From positions 1-9,210 of the forward strand of contig JAFGXZ010000034.1 in assembly GCA_016936335.1 (NCBI GenBank): a stretch of 9,210 nucleotides of DNA, written 5' to 3'. Position numbers and translations under genes: made by a program. This DNA comes from Fidelibacterota bacterium. Lineage in GTDB: Bacteria > Fidelibacterota > UBA2242. The first letter of the stretch is position 1. Each line of letters starts with the position of its first letter. This document shows positions 5,810-9,210 of this stretch, in pieces. Under the pieces are notes generated by a model. That model did not search any database and had not been told where the DNA came from. It saw only the letters and a program-made list of their open reading frames with translations.

Positions 5810-6824
5810 AATCAATGTATCCATTGTTGGTGCTTCCGGTTATACCGGTCTTGAACTTGTAAAAGTCTTGTTGAAACATCCCCGGGTCATGATTCGCAAT
5901 CTGGCCGTCAGAACAGATGCTGGAAAACCCTATTCGGAACTTTTCCCGATATTAAAAGGGCAATGTGACCAGAAATGCGTGGATATTGATGTTGAAAAAA
6001 TCGCCAATGCAAGTGACGTTATCTTCTTCGGATTGCCTCATAAAACCAGTATGGAGATTATCCCGCAATTTTTAAAATTCGGTAAGAAAATCATTGATCT
6101 CAGCGCCGATTATCGGCTGGATACTGAGAAGCGATATATAAATGCCTATGGCGTGAAGCATTTGGATAAAGGAAATCTGCCCGCTTTTGTGTACGGATTG
6201 CCCGAATTCAATCGGGAGAAGATTCGTCAGACGAATACCGTCGCAAATCCGGGCTGCTTCCCAACGGGGATCGCATTGGCGTTGATGCCGGTGCTGCAAG
6301 CCGGATTGATTGAAACAGAGACGATTCTGGTGGACAGCAAAACCGGCATTTCCGGCGGTGGTAAGACGCCCAAACCGGCGTTCCACTTCCCGGAATGTAA
6401 CGAGAATGTGGCGGCTTATAAAGTCGCGTCCCATCAACACGAACCGGAAATGGAACAGGAACTCAGCAAAATGGCTGGAAAACCGGTTGATATAGTTTTT
6501 GTGCCCCATCTCGTCCCGATGACGCGGGGTATTTACAATACGATCTATACGCGGCTGACTAAGTCGGTAACGGCGGCAGAGCTGCATAACCTTTATCGAA
6601 AATGGTATCAGGATGAACCCTTTGTACGGGTTTTGGAAAAGGGTCAGATTCCTGAAAACAAGCATGTCGCCGGAACGAATTTCTGCGATATCGGCATGGT
6701 GATTTCCGGGCAACGGCTGATCCTGATGAGCGCCATTGACAATCTGATCAAGGGCGCCTCGGGACAGGCGGTTCAAAACATGAATGTGATGATGGGATTG
6801 GATGAAACCCTTGGACTAAACTGA
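5802..6824 (+). CDS. argC: N-acetyl-gamma-glutamyl-phosphate reductase
   Basis: 340 residues from the chosen start. It reduces N-acetylglutamyl phosphate with NADPH to N-acetylglutamate semialdehyde, the third step. The NADP-binding motif is VSIVGASGYTG (6-16). The catalytic cysteine is Cys152 in NPGCFPTG (149-156), and the catalytic histidine is in HQHEPEM (211-217, probably His213). FVPHLVPMTRGIY (233-245) and GTNFCDIG (291-298) are further family signatures. Two starts are possible: ATG at 5802 gives the usual short lead-in MNKINVSIVGASG, while ATG at 5778 adds eight residues. I prefer 5802, whose ATGAATAA overlaps the argH stop and suits coupled translation. Neither start has a good Shine-Dalgarno sequence. 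It lies between argH and argJ. Function is secure; the start is moderately sure. Confidence 0.96.
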   Translation: MNKINVSIVGASGYTGLELVKVLLKHPRVMIRNLAVRTDAGKPYSELFPILKGQCDQKCVDIDVEKIANASDVIFFGLPHKTSMEIIPQFLKFGKKIIDLSADYRLDTEKRYINAYGVKHLDKGNLPAFVYGLPEFNREKIRQTNTVANPGCFPTGIALALMPVLQAGLIETETILVDSKTGISGGGKTPKPAFHFPECNENVAAYKVASHQHEPEMEQELSKMAGKPVDIVFVPHLVPMTRGIYNTIYTRLTKSVTAAELHNLYRKWYQDEPFVRVLEKGQIPENKHVAGTNFCDIGMVISGQRLILMSAIDNLIKGASGQAVQNMNVMMGLDETLGLN

Positions 6825-6834
6825 CGGAGCAACA

Positions 6835-8043
6835 ATGAACTTTATCCAAAATTCCAAAATAACAGATCCGCAAGGATACACCGCCGCGGCAATGCGGGCG
6901 GGATTTAAACGAAAACGGAAAGATTTATGCATAATAAAAAGTGATGTACCGGCTATATGTTCGGTGAAATTCACAAAAAATATGGTCAAAGCCGCACCAC
7001 TGCTGGTCGCCATGGAATCCCTGAAAAAATCTGGAAATATGCTGCAGGCGCTGATTATCAATTCCGGCAACGCCAATGCCGGAACCGGGCAGCAGGGACT
7101 GAAAGATACTTATGAAATAATCCAATTATTTTCCGAAAAAATCGATGTTCCAAAGGAGTTAATCCTCGCATCCAGTACCGGTGTCATCGGCGAATTGCTG
7201 GATATGAACAAAATGCGGGATGGTATCGATAATCTGTCTCCGCAATTATCGGTTGATGGAGGTATTGGTTGTGCCGAAGCGATTCTGACTACCGATACGG
7301 TGGAGAAGAGTTTCGGCGTAAAACTTGATATTCAGGGCGTTGAGGTGACCATCAGCGGCATTGCGAAAGGGTCCGGCATGATTCAGCCGAATATGGCGAC
7401 CATGCTGGCTTTTGTGACGACTGATGCGGAGATTGAGCATGAATTACTGGAGCGGATATTTACTGAATGTGTAGAAAAAAATTTCAACATGATTTCGGTG
7501 GACGGTCACACCAGTACCAACGATATGGCGCTGGTTATGGCGAACGGACAGGCGTATAATCCACCGATTCAGGTTGGTACTCCTGAAGCGGAAGTGTTTC
7601 AGGAAGCGTTGATGTACTTGACCCGGGAAATGGCAAAAGCGATTATCAGAGATGGTGAAGGGGCGACGAAGTTTGTAACGATCCGGCTGGAGCAGGTGAA
7701 CAGCTTTGCCAATGCCAGGAAGATGGCGTTTGGCATTGCTAACTCGGCGCTGGTGAAAACGGCGCTGTTCGGTCAGGACCCGAACTGGGGGCGGATTCTC
7801 TCAGCCGCCGGCATGGTGGGCGTGAAATTTGATCCGGACCGGACCGACTTGGAAATTAACGGTACCTATATTTACAAAGCGGGGAATCCAATCCGGCTGG
7901 ACAAGCCCGTTCTGAAGCAGCTGATGGCGCCGCCGGAGCTGGAGATAATCCTCACGGTCAATACAGGTGCAGAAGCGGCGACGGTCTACACGACGGACCT
8001 CTCCTACGACTATGTCAGGATCAATGCGGAATATCATACGTAG
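6835..8043 (+). CDS. argJ: Glutamate N-acetyltransferase / ornithine acetyltransferase
   Basis: 402 residues, normal for the family. It transfers the acetyl group from N-acetylornithine to glutamate, giving ornithine and regenerating N-acetylglutamate (cyclic pathway). ArgJ is made as a precursor that cleaves itself before a conserved threonine, which becomes the nucleophile of the beta chain. That site is visible as KGSGMIQPNMATMLAF, with Thr189 as nucleophile. Other signatures are INSGNANAGTG (about 75-85), ASSTGVIGE (about 111-119), VDGHTSTNDM (about 223-232), FGQDPNWGRI and the C-terminal YVRINAEYHT. Some ArgJ enzymes also use acetyl-CoA to make N-acetylglutamate; sequence alone does not decide that here, and neither argA nor argE is in the window. 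Start: ACGGAG upstream, 10 bp after argC. It is followed by argB after 12 bp. Confidence 0.97.
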   Translation: MNFIQNSKITDPQGYTAAAMRAGFKRKRKDLCIIKSDVPAICSVKFTKNMVKAAPLLVAMESLKKSGNMLQALIINSGNANAGTGQQGLKDTYEIIQLFSEKIDVPKELILASSTGVIGELLDMNKMRDGIDNLSPQLSVDGGIGCAEAILTTDTVEKSFGVKLDIQGVEVTISGIAKGSGMIQPNMATMLAFVTTDAEIEHELLERIFTECVEKNFNMISVDGHTSTNDMALVMANGQAYNPPIQVGTPEAEVFQEALMYLTREMAKAIIRDGEGATKFVTIRLEQVNSFANARKMAFGIANSALVKTALFGQDPNWGRILSAAGMVGVKFDPDRTDLEINGTYIYKAGNPIRLDKPVLKQLMAPPELEIILTVNTGAEAATVYTTDLSYDYVRINAEYHT

Positions 8044-8055
8044 GGAGCGAAGACT

Positions 8056-8949
8056 ATGCGTGAATACATAAATAAAGCGGACGTCCTGATCGAAGCCCTG
8101 CCCTATATCAAGGCTTTTCAGGGTAAGAAGATTGTCATCAAATTTGGCGGCAGTATAATGACCGACGATAATTTGATGAATGGAGTCCTGATGGACATCG
8201 TTTTTATGAAATATGTCGGCTGGTATCCGGTTATCGTTCACGGTGGCGGACCCGCTATTACGGAAGCGATGCAGCAGCGCGGCAGCCGCGCGGAGTTTGT
8301 CAACGGTTTACGGGTCACTGACCGGGAAACAATGGATATTGTGGAAGATATTCTGGCGCATAAAATCAACTCCCAGATTGTCAATTTGTTGAACAAGATG
8401 GATGGCGATGCGGTGGGACTTTACGGAAAGAATGATGGGCTGATCCGGGTGGATAAAATGATGCCGGAAGTGGATGGAAAAAAAGTGGATATCGGCTACG
8501 TCGGTAGTGTACGATATATCAATGCACCGTTGCTGAACCGGCTGCTGGAGCAGGGCAAAATTCCGGGCATTGCACCCATTGGAGTGGGGGATGACGGTCA
8601 GACCTTTAATGTCAACGGCGATGTTGTGGCCGGCGATATTGCATCGTCAATTGGTGCCCGCAAACTGGTTTATCTGACGGATACACCGGGCATCTTGCGG
8701 AATCCCGACGACGAGAAAAGCGTCATCAGTACATTGACCCGCACCGAAGCCGAACAGCTCATCGCCGAAGCTGTGATTCAGGGCGGGATGATTCCGAAAG
8801 TGACCTCCTGCCTGAACGCCCTGAAATTCGGTGTCAACAAAGGGCATATTGTGGACGGTCGGATTGACCATTCGCTGTTGCTGGAAATTTTTACCCGCGA
8901 GGGAATAGGAACGGAGATTTTGAGAAATGGATCAGAAAACATTCGATAA
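8056..8949 (+). CDS. argB: Acetylglutamate kinase, probably arginine-inhibited type
   Basis: 297 residues. It phosphorylates N-acetylglutamate with ATP, the second and controlling step. The amino-acid-kinase fold shows VIKFGGS (27-33, Lys29 catalytic), HGGGP (62-66), the substrate segment around FVNGLRVTD (81-89), NVNGDVVAGDIA (185-196, with Asp189) and GGMIPKV (243-249, Lys248 near the ATP phosphates). The roughly 25-residue N-terminal extension with LIEALPYIKAF (11-21) and the C-terminal stretch HIVDGRIDHSLLLEIFTREG are typical of hexameric, arginine-sensitive kinases; the arginine-insensitive E. coli enzyme is shorter (about 258) and lacks this helix. Feedback inhibition by arginine is therefore likely, by analogy. 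GGGAG just after the argJ stop serves as the ribosome-binding site. The end overlaps argD by 23 bp. Confidence 0.97.
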   Translation: MREYINKADVLIEALPYIKAFQGKKIVIKFGGSIMTDDNLMNGVLMDIVFMKYVGWYPVIVHGGGPAITEAMQQRGSRAEFVNGLRVTDRETMDIVEDILAHKINSQIVNLLNKMDGDAVGLYGKNDGLIRVDKMMPEVDGKKVDIGYVGSVRYINAPLLNRLLEQGKIPGIAPIGVGDDGQTFNVNGDVVAGDIASSIGARKLVYLTDTPGILRNPDDEKSVISTLTRTEAEQLIAEAVIQGGMIPKVTSCLNALKFGVNKGHIVDGRIDHSLLLEIFTREGIGTEILRNGSENIR

Positions 8950-9210
8950 CTATGTGCTGAATACCTATAGCCGGCTCCCGATTACCATTGTCAAGGGTCA
9001 GGGCATGTCGGTTTGGGACGATAAAGGCAGGGAATACCTCGATTTTTTCCCCGGTTTCGGGGCGGGTAATCTGGGACATTGTCATCCCAAAGTCGTAGAA
9101 GCCATTCACCGGCAAATTGACGAGATTATTCATGTACCGAATGTTTATTACAATAATGCCCAGGGTGAACTGGCGAAGTTAATTATAGAAAGCACATTTG
9201 ACGGGCAGGT
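8927..9210 (+). CDS. argD: Acetylornithine aminotransferase, 3' truncated by window edge
   Basis: The first 94 codons are in the window and the frame runs open off the right edge; the full family length is about 390-400. It is a PLP-dependent class III aminotransferase converting N-acetylglutamate semialdehyde plus glutamate to N-acetylornithine. Visible N-terminal signatures are NTYSRLPITIVKGQG (12-26), VWDDKGREYLDFFPGFG (29-45), NLGHCHPKVVEAI (48-60) and the HVPNVYYN stretch (69-76). The PLP-binding lysine lies beyond the window. The start ATG at 8927, inside the end of argB, is supported by CGGAG ending 10 bp upstream and by fit to the family N-terminus. Similar enzymes act on ornithine, succinylornithine or 4-aminobutyrate, but the arg operon context makes ArgD by far the likeliest. 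Confidence 0.92.
   Translation, partial: MDQKTFDNYVLNTYSRLPITIVKGQGMSVWDDKGREYLDFFPGFGAGNLGHCHPKVVEAIHRQIDEIIHVPNVYYNNAQGELAKLIIESTFDGQ

Noticed and set aside
6072..6776. Long open frame (234 codons) antisense to argC
   Set aside because: It lies fully opposite argC and reflects argC codon use; no domain is recognisable.

Overview
This window is a bacterial chromosomal segment built around an arginine biosynthesis operon. The plus strand reads argR-argG-argH-argC-argJ-argB-argD from about base 2821 to the right edge, where argD is cut. The left third is a separate block: the tail of a ChbG/YdjC-type carbohydrate deacetylase on the plus strand (cut by the left edge), then a tight three-gene minus-strand unit running leftward (methyltransferase, small DUF6506-like protein, TM1586-type nitroreductase). 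I see no mobile element, RNA gene, CRISPR array or broken gene.

Organism: most genes have clear Shine-Dalgarno sequences and GC is moderate by eye. The form of ArgH (PGYTHTRKAMPSS, NPLGTGAGYG, short C-terminus) resembles Bacteroidetes-like enzymes more than the E. coli type. I therefore lean to the FCB superphylum or a related uncultivated lineage, with low confidence; this is inferred from remembered family sequences.

Layout: 1-623 deacetylase C-terminal part; 648-2582 the minus-strand unit; 2583-2820 a divergent intergenic region; 2821-9210 the arg genes. Just upstream of argR lies a good sigma70-type promoter, with three 14-bp palindromic cores matching the ARG-box pattern TGAAT-N4-ATTCA on or beside it. 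Two of these are exactly 21 bp apart centre to centre, the classical spacing of paired ArgR boxes. The operon is tightly packed: argG/argH and argB/argD overlap by 23 bp each, argH/argC by 8 bp, and the other gaps after argG are 10-12 bp.

How the genes work together: ArgB phosphorylates N-acetylglutamate, ArgC reduces it to the semialdehyde, and ArgD transaminates it to N-acetylornithine. ArgJ moves the acetyl group back to glutamate, giving ornithine (cyclic pathway). After carbamoylation by ornithine carbamoyltransferase, whose gene is not in this window, ArgG and ArgH convert citrulline to arginine. ArgR probably represses the whole unit, including itself, when arginine is abundant. ArgB has the N-terminal extension typical of arginine-inhibited kinases, so control probably acts at both transcription and enzyme level.

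The window is mostly ordinary metabolism. The points most worth a second look are the three-box ArgR operator with its leaderless-looking argR start, the internal pseudo-dimer repeat in the nitroreductase, the conserved-looking methyltransferase/DUF6506/nitroreductase trio, and the short ArgH.
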